Shown in pieces: positions 7,548 through 15,625 of a stretch of DNA of 64,000 nt (position 1 is the first letter of the stretch; each line of letters opens with the position of its first letter). The notes beneath the pieces were generated by a model that ran no database searches, was not told where the DNA came from, and was given only the letters and a program-made list of their open reading frames with translations. The DNA is from Verrucomicrobiota bacterium (lineage in GTDB: Bacteria > Verrucomicrobiota > Verrucomicrobiia > Opitutales > Opitutaceae). Position numbers and translations under genes: made by a program. The stretch covers positions 248,001 through 312,000 of the forward strand of contig JAEWQP010000010.1 of assembly GCA_023399155.1 (NCBI GenBank). Direction: 5' to 3'.

Positions 7548-10406
7548 TCAGCTCGCACCAGCGGGTGCGAGAACGGGAGCGGCAGAAAGAAGGCTGGAAA
7601 AACGCCGTCGGACGGTGGCGCGTTTGTCGTTGGCGTAGGTTCGGGCTTGCGGCTGTGGCGGCAGTCCAAGTGCGAGCCGGGCACGGAGCACGGCGAGGTG
7701 CAGTTGCCAGGTGAAGTCTTCGACAACGGGACGGAGGTCGGTGGGCTGGGGGATCGGAGGTGGTTCGACTTCGCCCAGCGGTGAGCCCTGTGGACTCCGG
7801 ATGGCATGTGGAGCCGCGGTTTGGAGGAGCACCTGCAGTGCGCGCTCGATCCGGCCGCGTTCGTTCTCAGCGAGAGGGTGTCGTCGGGCCGCGGCTTCGA
7901 AGGCGAGGGCCACCGCACAGCGGACGTTCAGTTCGAGATCCGGCGAGGCAGACATCGACTCGAGCAGATCCAGGCTGCGGGTCGTGAGGCAGCGTTTCAG
8001 CAGTGTGAGCGCCGCATACCACCGCGGCATGTAGAACCACGCCTGTTGCGGCTTGGTGATGTCGCGTGAGCGATCGTCCTCGCGTGTGCGAATGGCGTGC
8101 AGGAGCCGTGGTTCGGCGCGTTCGTCGCACCACATCGCGAGGATGGCGGCTGATCGCCACGTGACCGCGGGATCGGCGTCGCTCAACAACGCTTCCACAC
8201 GCGGGCGCGCGAGCGTTTCCGCTCGATAGAGATGCCAGAGTGCCTCGGTCGCCGGGCCTCCGCTCAGTTCGGCGAGCCACGTATCCACCTCGCCCTGTGC
8301 GCGGCCGAAGTAGTCCGGACCGGCGTGGTGCCCGAATGCCTGGTCGGGAAGATCCTCGATCCTGAGAGCGCCGCTCTCCACCAGGGCTTCCTGCAGTTCG
8401 ACCATCGCTATGTGCCGGATCCGTCCTTTCTTCCGGGCGGCAAGAGCTGCGGCAATGCCGGCGGCCTCGCCGATGCGCTGCATGTCGCGCTGCATCCGGA
8501 AGGAGTGGTGGGCCTCCTCCGAGACGCCGGCGGCACGACAGCCCAGGATCACGTTGTCCAGCCCCGTGGGAAGAAGGATGCGGAAGGGGATCTCGGAGGC
8601 GAGCCGTCCATACCACTGCTGGCACACCCAGACCCAGAAGGCCGCCTCGTCGGTCTCGAACTCGTAGTCGCGCGCATGGTTGTCGTAGTGGCAACCGGTG
8701 TAGCCGATGGCATCGGGGAATCGCTGCCTGTTGATCAGATCGTCGAGTGTGAGCGTGTAGTCCGTCGCGATATGGCGGGACTGGCGCACCCCCACCGCGG
8801 GCGCAATGTAGGTCGGTCGCACTTCTGCATCGTAGTATTCCTGAACATACTGAAGCACCCCGGCCAGGCGGGCCCGGGTGAGGTCGTGCTCGTCGGTGGG
8901 ATCGCAGAAGCCGGCATCGGAGTTGACGATGTGGAGCCGGGCGACGCCGTTTGCGATGTGGGCCCGGCCGCAGGACTGGCCGAACGCATGGAGCAGGCCA
9001 TCGCCCTGGCGCCCGAGCCGGAAATCCGCGCCGGCCCGCGCCGCGAGGTCACCGTCACCGGTGGCATCGATCCAGACGGCTGCGCGGGCCTCGCACGGTC
9101 CATCCATGGCCGCGATATCGAGGGCGGTCACGGTGCCCCCGGACTGCCGGGACCCGTGGATGATCGCATCATACACCGACGTTACGCCGGCCTCGGCGAG
9201 AAGGCTGTCGAGCACGAGTTTCTTTGCCTCGGGATGAAAACCCCCGACCTGGGAGGGCGTCCCGAAGAACGGCATGATTGCCCGGACCCGTGTATCCAAT
9301 TCCTCCTGCAGGCCGCCCTTCACCCCGAAATAATAGAAATGGATGCCTGCTCCTGTGCCGACCCCGCCGGGGAAAGGCATGGCCTCGAATGCCACCACGC
9401 GTGCCCCCCGACGTGCGGCCGCGATCGCGGCCAAGGCGCCGCCGGTTCCCAGGCCGGCGACTCCGACGTCGCAGCGAACCTGACGCACCTGTATCAAGGG
9501 CGCGGATATCGGGGCGATGTCGCGGTCGATCTCCGCTCGAGGCAGTGCGGTCAACAGACGTGCGGCCTGAAGCCCGGCGCCGAACTTCTCGGCCAGAGTG
9601 GTCCCGCTCCCACCGCAATAGCAGGTGTTTCCCGGAAGGCCCCGATGCGGCGTGATCTCGCGCTCGGTGAACATGCTGAAAGGGATCACGCTTCCGTGGG
9701 TCAGGACCGCGCCGCGCAGGTCATCAGTCGCGATGGCATGGAGGGCGCGGAGCGCGGGTATCCAATGCGCCCGCGGTTGGACAAACCGGCCCCGCCGGCG
9801 GATCGAGAGCACCTGCTCGTTGGGCCAGGAACCGGCTGCCCAGGTGAAGCTGACGTCGCCCGGTTCAAACCACTCAAGGGGAGGGCGCGGGGTGGTGTCG
9901 GGACGTCGGAAACAGAGGTTCAGCGCCTGGGCCTGGGGTGCCGGCGCACTCCAACCCGGTTCGAGCAGACACGCGAGTTCGCCGCCATCCGTCGCGTCGA
10001 TCCACTGCCGGGCATGGAGCCGGCGCAAGCCACCTTTGGTTGCGACCGTGACCGCGGCGAGGCAGCCGTCGTCGAGACGATCACAGCTGACGGGCGCGGC
10101 GTAGAACAGCATCGGGATCGACTCCGCGGCGAGCAGGTCGACGGCGAGAACCTCGGCGATCGCCCCTTCGGGGCTGGCGGCCCTCCGCTCGATCCGCGCC
10201 CGCCACTCCAGCCACAGCGGATCCACGGAGGTCCCGGTCTCGAGCGCGAACGCCCAGCCGCTTTCGGCCAGCACGGCGGCGCGGCGGTCGACGAGCAGGG
10301 TGCGACGGCCCGCCCGGTGGCAGGCGAGGGCAGCCGCAAAGCCGGCATAGCCGGCCCCAAAGACCACGGTATCAAACGGCGACGCGCCGGGGAAAGCTGA
10401 GTGCAT
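7548..10406 (-). CDS. FAD-dependent oxidoreductase with two dinucleotide-binding halves
   Basis: A 952-residue protein with no signal peptide, so probably cytoplasmic. Two FAD/NAD(P)-binding glycine-rich motifs are visible: VVFGAGYAGFAAALA at ~residue 14 and VGVAGLGTGGALAAIAAARR at ~315. The second half carries the features of the FAD-dependent oxidoreductase family frequent in Planctomycetes and Verrucomicrobia (FPGGVGTGAGIHFYYFG, WIDATGDGDLAARAGADF, GVRQSRHI). The last ~200 residues are alpha-helical and HEAT-like (EALLSDADPAVTWRSAAILA). It sits 17 bp after the GPH symporter gene in one operon, suggesting it oxidises an imported sugar or sugar acid. The substrate is unknown; the tandem architecture is unusual. 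Confidence 0.82.
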   Translation of the reverse strand: MHSAFPGASPFDTVVFGAGYAGFAAALACHRAGRRTLLVDRRAAVLAESGWAFALETGTSVDPLWLEWRARIERRAASPEGAIAEVLAVDLLAAESIPMLFYAAPVSCDRLDDGCLAAVTVATKGGLRRLHARQWIDATDGGELACLLEPGWSAPAPQAQALNLCFRRPDTTPRPPLEWFEPGDVSFTWAAGSWPNEQVLSIRRRGRFVQPRAHWIPALRALHAIATDDLRGAVLTHGSVIPFSMFTEREITPHRGLPGNTCYCGGSGTTLAEKFGAGLQAARLLTALPRAEIDRDIAPISAPLIQVRQVRCDVGVAGLGTGGALAAIAAARRGARVVAFEAMPFPGGVGTGAGIHFYYFGVKGGLQEELDTRVRAIMPFFGTPSQVGGFHPEAKKLVLDSLLAEAGVTSVYDAIIHGSRQSGGTVTALDIAAMDGPCEARAAVWIDATGDGDLAARAGADFRLGRQGDGLLHAFGQSCGRAHIANGVARLHIVNSDAGFCDPTDEHDLTRARLAGVLQYVQEYYDAEVRPTYIAPAVGVRQSRHIATDYTLTLDDLINRQRFPDAIGYTGCHYDNHARDYEFETDEAAFWVWVCQQWYGRLASEIPFRILLPTGLDNVILGCRAAGVSEEAHHSFRMQRDMQRIGEAAGIAAALAARKKGRIRHIAMVELQEALVESGALRIEDLPDQAFGHHAGPDYFGRAQGEVDTWLAELSGGPATEALWHLYRAETLARPRVEALLSDADPAVTWRSAAILAMWCDERAEPRLLHAIRTREDDRSRDITKPQQAWFYMPRWYAALTLLKRCLTTRSLDLLESMSASPDLELNVRCAVALAFEAAARRHPLAENERGRIERALQVLLQTAAPHAIRSPQGSPLGEVEPPPIPQPTDLRPVVEDFTWQLHLAVLRARLALGLPPQPQARTYANDKRATVRRRFSSLLSAAPVLAPAGAS

Positions 10407-10423
10407 GTCGGAGAGGCGAGGAA

Positions 10424-11935
10424 TCAGATTCGGCCGCGGCGGCCCTCAAGCGCGGTGCGGATGTCGAGCGCGGCCTTTCGGCTGAGCGGATAGAACCAGG
10501 CGAAGACGATGGCCGTGACCCAGAAGGCGATCGGCAGGCCGAGGTAGAGGTGGAACATGCGGTCGACGACCGCATCGCTCTGCTGTGGCAGCTTCGCGTC
10601 GAAACCAGACCAGGCGAGCGCGACACCGCTGAAGATGAGCGACACCGTGAGCGCCGCCTTCACAAACCAGGAGTAGAATGAGTTGAGCGATCCCTCGCGG
10701 CGTCGCGACGTGTGATACTCATCCCAGTCCGCCACGTCGGCCTTCATCGCGGGCATGAACATCCAGATGGCGGGAACAGCGATCGCCTCGAAGAGGCCGG
10801 CCCAGATCTGGCGGTAGGGTGCCTCGGGCGTCATGAGCAGGTAGTTGCCGAGGTGCCCGCAGGTCAGCAGGCCGAGCATGGCAATGACCACGGCCCGCTT
10901 GTCGAAGCGCTCGCTCAGCTTTGTGAGCACGGGGATCGAGAGAAAGCCGACCACGCTCACCACCGTGGCCTTCCACCCCGCGATCGTGGCCCCGAGGGTC
11001 AGGTCGCCCCGACAGACGTAGTAGAAGTTCACATACTGGTTGAGCCCGTCGATGAAGGCGCGGCCGATGAGCAGGAAGAAGGTCATGCCGATCAACAGCC
11101 AGAGCGGGCGGCAGTGGAACGACTCGCGGAGGCTGGTCAGGAATGGCGTCTTCGGCTGGCGGACCGCCTCGGACCTGTAATAGCGCTCCCGCACAAACAG
11201 GGCCGGCCACAGCCCGAAAACCAGCATCGCGAGAGCGATGAACCAGCATGCCACCCGCATCCCCACCACGACCTGGGACTCCCCGGGTGCCGGAGCCGCG
11301 AGCCAGTGGAAGAGGGCGCCGGCCTGCTCGAGCGCGGTGCGCCACGCGCCCTCCCTGCCCTCCATGGCTTGCGGATCGCCCGTGGCGAGCGAGCCGAGAT
11401 AGAGCACGAACGCGAAAACCCAGCCCATCAGGAGGTAGCCGAGCTTTGCAAAGATCGAACCCCATGCCGCCAGACGCGTCCGCTCATCATAGCTCGGCGT
11501 CAGTTCGAGCTGCAGGCCATAGTACGGCATGGCCCAGAACGTGTAGGCCGTGAAGAACAGCAGACCGATCGAGGTGAGAGCGACGACCCTGGCTGTGTCG
11601 CTCCACGCCGCGGGAAGGTGCCAGAAGAGCGGGTAGATCAGGGCGATGGCGATGGCTCCGGCAAAGATGAAGGGCCGGCGCCGGCCCCAGCGGGTGCGCG
11701 CGTTGTCCGAAAGGTTGCCGACGATGGGATCGGCAAAGGCATCCCAGATGCGCAGAACGACGAGTATCCCGCTGAGCACAACAGGGCTCATTCCCATGCC
11801 GATGTTGAACACCGGCAGCCACAGCACGTTCAGCGTGAGCGACGTGCAGAAGATGTCCATGTTCACGCCGACCGCGAAGGCGACCTTCTGCCTGAGCGGT
11901 ATCCGGTCCTCGGGGGCGATGTGTTGGTGCGCCAT
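10424..11935 (-). CDS. GPH-family sugar/glycoside:cation symporter
   Basis: A 503-residue, 12-helix transporter of the glycoside-pentoside-hexuronide:cation family (MelB/XynB-like). Typical features: LRQKVAFAVGVNMDIF at the N-terminus, RIWDAFADPIVGNLSDNART between helices 2 and 3, RRRPFIFAGAI, and DWDEYHTSRRREGSLNSFYSW in the second half. The start codon lies 3 bp after the stop of the upstream glycosidase gene, so the two are probably translationally coupled. It likely takes up oligosaccharides or hexuronides produced by the locus. Exact substrate cannot be read from sequence. Confidence 0.9.
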   Translation of the reverse strand: MAHQHIAPEDRIPLRQKVAFAVGVNMDIFCTSLTLNVLWLPVFNIGMGMSPVVLSGILVVLRIWDAFADPIVGNLSDNARTRWGRRRPFIFAGAIAIALIYPLFWHLPAAWSDTARVVALTSIGLLFFTAYTFWAMPYYGLQLELTPSYDERTRLAAWGSIFAKLGYLLMGWVFAFVLYLGSLATGDPQAMEGREGAWRTALEQAGALFHWLAAPAPGESQVVVGMRVACWFIALAMLVFGLWPALFVRERYYRSEAVRQPKTPFLTSLRESFHCRPLWLLIGMTFFLLIGRAFIDGLNQYVNFYYVCRGDLTLGATIAGWKATVVSVVGFLSIPVLTKLSERFDKRAVVIAMLGLLTCGHLGNYLLMTPEAPYRQIWAGLFEAIAVPAIWMFMPAMKADVADWDEYHTSRRREGSLNSFYSWFVKAALTVSLIFSGVALAWSGFDAKLPQQSDAVVDRMFHLYLGLPIAFWVTAIVFAWFYPLSRKAALDIRTALEGRRGRI

Positions 11936-11938
11936 GGT

Positions 11939-14752
11939 TCAGCGGGCGAGTTCGTAGGCGAGCTGCGTGCCCCGCGGGGAAATCGTGCTCACGGAGAGCG
12001 CGCGTTTGCTGCCCTGCACCGTCAGCGGGACCTCGTGCGTGCGTGCTCCCGTGGCGTCGACGGCCCATGCCCGCCAAGCGCCTTCCGGCAGGTCGAGTTC
12101 GAGTGCGAGCTCGCCGGAGCGCAGCAGGTGGGGACCGGCACCCCAGTCTTGCAGCAGCTTGCGATCAGTATGCGAAAACCGCATACCCTGCGGCAGGGCG
12201 TCGGTGAGATGCGCGATCAGGATGCGCCGCGCCGTGGCCAGGCTGAGCGTTTCCGGTGCGGTCGATTCCAGTGCCACCACGGCCACCGAGCCGGGTGTGG
12301 CGCCATTCGCGACCGACACCCGGGCGCCCGCCATGCGGTTGCCTGGTGCGAGGACGAAGAGTTCGCTCCGAGCCGTGACCACGCGGACGGTGCCGGCCTC
12401 GGCGTCGAGTTCGATCTCGCCCGTGTCGCTGCGATAGACGGTGCGATTTGCGGATACGGAACCCGCCGGAAGGATGCCGTCGCGTTCGAGAGCCGCGGCG
12501 AGGGTCTCGTCGGGCCGGTAGGTGCGGACCGCGGACCGGCCCGGCGGACCGCCGGCGACATAGGCGTCGATGCGGTGGGCGGGGGCGACCCGTGCGGCGA
12601 TCTCCTCGGGACGCCCGGTGAGCGAGCCAACGCGGGTCACCAGACCGAGAGGCGAAAATTCGCCCGGGAAGAGGCGGCCGAGTGCGGAGAACGCCTCCTC
12701 GCGCTGTACGGCGTAGGCGATGGCGCCACGTGCGGGCGCAATGTCGCCGCGCTGGAAAAGCAGCGCACCCAGGCGGTCCGCGATCAGCCCGATCGGGTCG
12801 CACGCGATGGCGAAGTAGTTCTCGACGCCGCCTTCGACCGCCATCGTGCGACTCATGGCATACTGGAAATTATAGAGTGCGTCCCAGTCCTGCAGGCTGG
12901 CGTAGGCGGGCATGAGCACGGCGCCCTCAAAGCGGAACCTGTTCGGCCGGCAGAAATTGAACTCCGTGCTGACAAACGGCCGCCCGAAGATGCGGGTCGG
13001 CATGATGCGTGCGGGCATCTTGGCGCGGGCCCGCACCGAGCTGCCCTGGCCGAACGCGATCGGAAGCGCCCAGTTCCTCGCGGGGAACTTGGGATGGTCC
13101 CAGTAGCTGTGGCAGTCGACGTAGTCGTAGTGCTCACGAACGTACGTGAGGCCCTGCGAGATGGTGTAGTTGGCGCCGGTGATCAGCGCCCGAACTCCGA
13201 GGGAGCGCAGGTGCGAAGCCATGCGTTCGTCGGACCTGCGGTTGAGCTCGTGGATGAACTCATTGAAGCGAGGGTTGGACGAGACCGCCGGCCCCTCGCC
13301 GCCGGACCGGGCGAAAGCGTCGGTGTACCGCGAGAGGACCTGCGGGTTGTTCTCGATGCGGTTGAACAGGGGGTTCTCATTCACCGGGCAGATGCCGATC
13401 AGCGCGGGATCCTCGGCCCAGGTCAGGCCGGTGTGGGGATTGCGATGCGTGAGCAGCGCTGTCGCGAAGCGCGCCCAGGAAGTGAATACGGAGTCGTTGA
13501 TCGGCAAGAGTGCCTTGAACTGGCCGCGAAGCGTGCCCGGTACCTCCCATTCCGCGATCTCCGCATCGCTGAAGGAGCGGCTGGAGAACAGGTCGATATT
13601 GACGTAGATCCCGCGCCGCTTCAGCGCGGCAAAGAGGTAGTCGATCCGATCGAGCGCCCCGGGGTCGAGGTCCCAGGACCGCCGGCCACCGCGGGTCAGT
13701 TCGGCATCGAAGTGATGAAACCGGACGCTGTTGTAGCCGGAGCGCGCCAGTCGATCGGCCAGCAGGTCGGCCTCGGCATGATCGAGGAACTGGGCCGTGA
13801 AGCACAGGTTGACGCCCCAGAACCGGACACGCTTGCCCGGGCGGTCGACGAACTCGAAGTGGCCGGCCGGCGCGGCACGGAGTGCACCGTGTTTTCCGGC
13901 TGGGGCGTCCAGCAGCGAGGAGAAGTCGAACACGCCTCCGGGCGCGATGTCCAGGGAGTGTCGATACGGCGCCCAGTCCTCCCCAGGTTCGATCACCAGT
14001 GGTTTGGGAACGAGTCCGACCTCGACGTCGCGCATGGAGCCCGTGAGCGAGACGACCATCCATGCGCCCGGTCCGCTGTGCTCAAATGCAACCGAGGCGA
14101 GTGGCTTCTCCTCCACGGCGAAGCGCGAGACATAGAGGCCGATGGAGGCCGTGGGGTTTTCCGACTCCCAGGCGATCCCGGCGTTTTCGGCCGGGAAGGG
14201 ATCGCGCCAGTTGCCAACGTCGCGCCTGTACTGAAGGTCGTGTCGGGTGAGCGTGCCGTCAGCGTAGTGTATGATCAGGGATCCGAGGACCTGCGAGGAG
14301 GTCGGCGAGTTTGCGGCAGCATGGAGGAGGTAAAGAAAACGATACGGACCGGCTCCGGGTAGTTTCAGAGTCACGGATCGTGGCATCGTCGCTCCGGACG
14401 CGAGAGGGGTTCCTGCATCCGGGCGTGCCGCTTCCCCGGCATCGTGCGCCACCTTCTGGCTGGCCTGTCCGAGGACAAGCACCGCGAGCCCGTTGTTTGC
14501 GGCCGGATCCAGGACCTCGAATGACACTCCGGCGGCCTCCAGGCGGCCGGGGCGAAGCGTCGCCAGATCATTGTCCGGTCCCTGGTCGGTCCAGCCGCCG
14601 CGGCCATCGCCGGCCACATCGTCGCGAAGGCCGCGATTGGCAATCGGTGCAAGGGAGATGGGATCTGTCGCCTCAACAGCGCGACTGTGCAGTGGAGACC
14701 ACGTGGCAAGGCAGGCGACGAACAGGCGGGAGACGGTTGAGAAGCGGGGCAT
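11939..14752 (-). CDS. Secreted clan GH-A glycoside hydrolase (cellulase-like barrel)
   Basis: About 937 residues after choosing the Met before a signal-like segment (TVSRLFVACLATWSPLHSRA). Residues ~30-270 form a beta-rich N-terminal region. The catalytic barrel begins near KRVRFWGVNLCFTAQF and includes SGYNSVRFHHFD, an Asn-Glu acid/base candidate in CPVNENPLF (Glu459) and a nucleophile candidate in FVSTEFNF (Glu597). A beta-sandwich tail follows. It resembles the large GH5-like proteins common in Opitutaceae and is a paralogue of the gene at 15.6-19.1 kb, but lacks that protein's lectin-like and dockerin ends. It heads an operon with the symporter and oxidoreductase, 82 bp downstream of an operator-like palindrome. 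Substrate unknown. Confidence 0.82.
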   Translation of the reverse strand: MPRFSTVSRLFVACLATWSPLHSRAVEATDPISLAPIANRGLRDDVAGDGRGGWTDQGPDNDLATLRPGRLEAAGVSFEVLDPAANNGLAVLVLGQASQKVAHDAGEAARPDAGTPLASGATMPRSVTLKLPGAGPYRFLYLLHAAANSPTSSQVLGSLIIHYADGTLTRHDLQYRRDVGNWRDPFPAENAGIAWESENPTASIGLYVSRFAVEEKPLASVAFEHSGPGAWMVVSLTGSMRDVEVGLVPKPLVIEPGEDWAPYRHSLDIAPGGVFDFSSLLDAPAGKHGALRAAPAGHFEFVDRPGKRVRFWGVNLCFTAQFLDHAEADLLADRLARSGYNSVRFHHFDAELTRGGRRSWDLDPGALDRIDYLFAALKRRGIYVNIDLFSSRSFSDAEIAEWEVPGTLRGQFKALLPINDSVFTSWARFATALLTHRNPHTGLTWAEDPALIGICPVNENPLFNRIENNPQVLSRYTDAFARSGGEGPAVSSNPRFNEFIHELNRRSDERMASHLRSLGVRALITGANYTISQGLTYVREHYDYVDCHSYWDHPKFPARNWALPIAFGQGSSVRARAKMPARIMPTRIFGRPFVSTEFNFCRPNRFRFEGAVLMPAYASLQDWDALYNFQYAMSRTMAVEGGVENYFAIACDPIGLIADRLGALLFQRGDIAPARGAIAYAVQREEAFSALGRLFPGEFSPLGLVTRVGSLTGRPEEIAARVAPAHRIDAYVAGGPPGRSAVRTYRPDETLAAALERDGILPAGSVSANRTVYRSDTGEIELDAEAGTVRVVTARSELFVLAPGNRMAGARVSVANGATPGSVAVVALESTAPETLSLATARRILIAHLTDALPQGMRFSHTDRKLLQDWGAGPHLLRSGELALELDLPEGAWRAWAVDATGARTHEVPLTVQGSKRALSVSTISPRGTQLAYELAR

Positions 14753-14833
14753 TGAGTCGACAGAAGAAGCGCACCCGGAAGGTGGCGAGCGAACGCTATC
14801 TCGTGCGCTTGCGGACCCGATAGTAAACCGTGC

Positions 14834-14845
14834 TCTTACATAAGA
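14834..14845. promoter_or_regulatory. Operator-like palindrome 1 (TCTTACATAAGA)
   Basis: Near-perfect inverted repeat 82 bp upstream of the clan GH-A gene. It matches the perfect palindrome at 19198 in 11 of 12 positions. Proposed binding site of the LacI-type protein encoded at 23.8-24.8 kb. Confidence 0.6.
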
Positions 14846-14934
14846 TGGCGCACACCTTCGGAGAGGGTTGCAGGCGGCGCGATCCCGTCCGCGCCTGAGC
14901 CCGAACCGGACTGAATGCGTCGCGCACGATTTCG

Positions 14935-15573
14935 CTAGGAAACGGTCTGGGACGTCGGGGCGACGCGAGTGGAGCGGCGACGGGTCGCCCACGCGATAGC
15001 CACGAGCAACGCTGCCGCGATGACTGTGACCCGGCCTCCCTCGGGAACGGTGGTGGCGAGATTCACCGTCAACCCGGGAAGCGATGCGAACGCCCGGTCG
15101 TTGAAATCAGCATCCAACCACGTGGCGGTCGAAAGCGAGAGACCATAGACGCCGGGTGCCAGCGAACGCGAGGTATGGAAAAAGTAGGTACCAAGCGTGA
15201 AGCTCCCTGCGCCGACGAGGCCGAAGAACGGGCTCTCAAGGGAGACCAATCCGCCAAGATTCGTGCTCGACGGCGCAAGGAGCTGAGGGCCAGAAAACGG
15301 ATACGCTGAAAACTCGTCGCCATCGACGATCGGGCTGCCCGAGGTGGTTCGATTCAGCAGTGTCAGCCCGCCTTCAGCGCCGGGACTGGCCAGCCATGAG
15401 TAGTCGAGCCCGAGGACCTGGTCGGCGGCGGTCACGACAAGGTTGAGCGTGACGTGAAACGAGGAACCTGGCGTCAGGTCAAAGGTGTCGGTATCGGTCG
15501 TAAGATAGACAGCGGCCGGACTGGTCACCGGGGCAGCAAACAGGGCGAGTGCAGGCAGAAGGATGCGTTTCAT
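14935..15573 (-). CDS. Exported surface protein with VPEGG/PEP-CTERM-type sorting signal; possibly cohesin-like
   Basis: A 212-residue protein: signal peptide (LLPALALFAAPVTSPAA), one compact beta-sandwich-like domain (residues ~22-175), then VPEGG, a hydrophobic segment (VTVIAAALLVAIAW) and basic residues (ATRRRS), the layout of PEP-CTERM/VPDSG-type exosortase signals. A short extra tail follows the basic cluster. The pattern TPGSSFHVTLNLVVTAADQV plus GVYGLSLS near the end is reminiscent of cohesin domains; this is my impression from strand pattern, not a proven match. It lies 52 bp downstream of the dockerin-tagged glycosidase gene, in the same direction, which makes a scaffold or anchor role attractive. 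No enzymatic motif seen. Confidence 0.72.
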   Translation of the reverse strand: MKRILLPALALFAAPVTSPAAVYLTTDTDTFDLTPGSSFHVTLNLVVTAADQVLGLDYSWLASPGAEGGLTLLNRTTSGSPIVDGDEFSAYPFSGPQLLAPSSTNLGGLVSLESPFFGLVGAGSFTLGTYFFHTSRSLAPGVYGLSLSTATWLDADFNDRAFASLPGLTVNLATTVPEGGRVTVIAAALLVAIAWATRRRSTRVAPTSQTVS

Positions 15574-15625
15574 GGGAGGTCGTGGAGGTGAATCGTGGAA
15601 GGACGGGCGATGCGGGCGGAGCAGT

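Noticed and set aside
8232..10400. 722-codon open frame on the plus strand
   Set aside because: Antisense to the FAD oxidoreductase gene, no domain, composition of a mirror frame.
10712..14362. 1,216-codon open frame on the plus strand
   Set aside because: It is antisense to a clear glycosidase and symporter; its composition is the mirror of their codon bias in high-GC DNA, with no recognisable domain.
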